From positions 1 to 5,003 of the forward strand of contig NZ_JAVRMB020000352.1 in NCBI RefSeq assembly GCF_031844845.1: a stretch of DNA of 5,003 bases, in the 5' to 3' direction. Shown here in pieces: positions 4,751-5,003 of this stretch. The notes under the pieces are model-generated. The model ran no database searches and was not told the origin of the DNA. It saw only the letters and a list, made by a program, of their open reading frames with translations. A program made the position numbers and the translations under genes. Each line of letters opens with the position of its first letter. The first letter of the stretch is position 1. Source of the stretch: Endozoicomonas sp031844845 (GTDB lineage: Bacteria > Pseudomonadota > Gammaproteobacteria > Pseudomonadales > Endozoicomonadaceae).

Positions 4751-5003
4751 TCAGGCATCAATACGACGAGCGCCTTTCTTCATCAGGTTTTCAAGCACCA
4801 CGTCCGGGTTGGCAAAACGACGGTTAAGGATCATGGAAGCAATGATATAAGGCTTCCAGCCCGCTTCCTTGTAGGTGTCTACCAGGTATTTGTTAAACAC
4901 GCCTTCAGTCACTTCACCTTCCTTACAGGAAACGCCGGTGATGTCTGCAGGCAGGCAGTGCATGTAAAGCGCTTCGCCCTTGCGGGTGTGCTTCATCATC
5001 TGT
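4751..5003 (-). CDS. ygeW: YgeW-family knotted carbamoyltransferase, C-terminal fragment
   Basis: The last 84 codons or so of a gene whose start lies beyond the right edge; the frame is open to the window end and stops at TGA 4751-4753. The segment contains LYMHCLPADITGVSCKEGEV: HCLP is the signature of the second-substrate loop in ornithine/acetylornithine-type carbamoyltransferases, and the following GEVTEGVFNKY helix and the late WKPYIIASMIL segment fit the YgeW group. Family members transfer a carbamoyl group from carbamoyl phosphate; the acceptor of YgeW is not established, and in this cluster it is often thought to run in the catabolic direction, yielding carbamoyl phosphate. Its place directly upstream of ygeX is diagnostic. 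Ordinary ornithine carbamoyltransferase (argF) is less likely given the neighbours. The carbamoyl-phosphate binding half is not in the window. Confidence 0.88.
   Translation of the reverse strand, partial: QMMKHTRKGEALYMHCLPADITGVSCKEGEVTEGVFNKYLVDTYKEAGWKPYIIASMILNRRFANPDVVLENLMKKGARRIDA

Overview
The window carries most of a purine/nitrogen catabolism operon on the minus strand. Transcription order, from high to low coordinates, is ygeW (only its C-terminal end is present), ygeX/dpaL (2,3-diaminopropionate ammonia-lyase), ygeY (M20-family metallohydrolase) and hyuA/ygeZ (D-hydantoinase/dihydropyrimidinase family). This is the order I recall for E. coli ygeW-ygeX-ygeY-hyuA. A further minus-strand gene may begin at the extreme left edge, but only about six codons are visible. 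All four assigned genes are intact where visible, with family catalytic residues in place. The proteins and base composition suggest a Gram-negative gammaproteobacterium. The abundant short palindromic repeats in the gaps recall marine, host-associated genomes such as Endozoicomonas, but that is an impression from memory and not a placement.

Layout. 1-202: non-coding or leader DNA downstream of hyuA, with a probable hyuA terminator (106-130), a long hairpin (46-87) and a small hairpin over the Shine-Dalgarno of the possible next gene. 203-1663: hyuA. 1664-2179: a 516-bp gap with no credible gene, filled by nested short repeats. These are a 205-bp element with 18-bp perfect terminal inverted repeats, a 62-bp REPIN-like double hairpin, and members of a 46-bp palindromic family. 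2180-3406: ygeY. 3407-3491: an 85-bp gap almost filled by another 46-bp palindrome, which is flanked by a perfect 10-bp direct repeat. 3492-4685: ygeX, probably starting at TTG. 4686-4750: a short gap with two mutually exclusive hairpins. 4751-5003: the 3' end of ygeW.

How the genes work together. In established work on gut bacteria this gene set (usually with ssnA, ygfK and xanthine dehydrogenase genes) is linked to breakdown of purines and uric acid without uricase. Plausible roles are hydantoin-type ring opening (HyuA), amide or peptide-like C-N hydrolysis (YgeY), elimination of ammonia from 2,3-diaminopropionate to give pyruvate (YgeX) and carbamoyl transfer (YgeW). The individual substrates of YgeW, YgeY and HyuA cannot be fixed from sequence.

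The most unusual material is in the gaps. Short palindromes appear to have moved into the operon: one left what looks like a 10-bp target duplication between ygeX and ygeY, and another element seems to have split an older repeat between ygeY and hyuA. None of this is demonstrably a new system, but it is a readable record of small non-coding elements colonising an operon.
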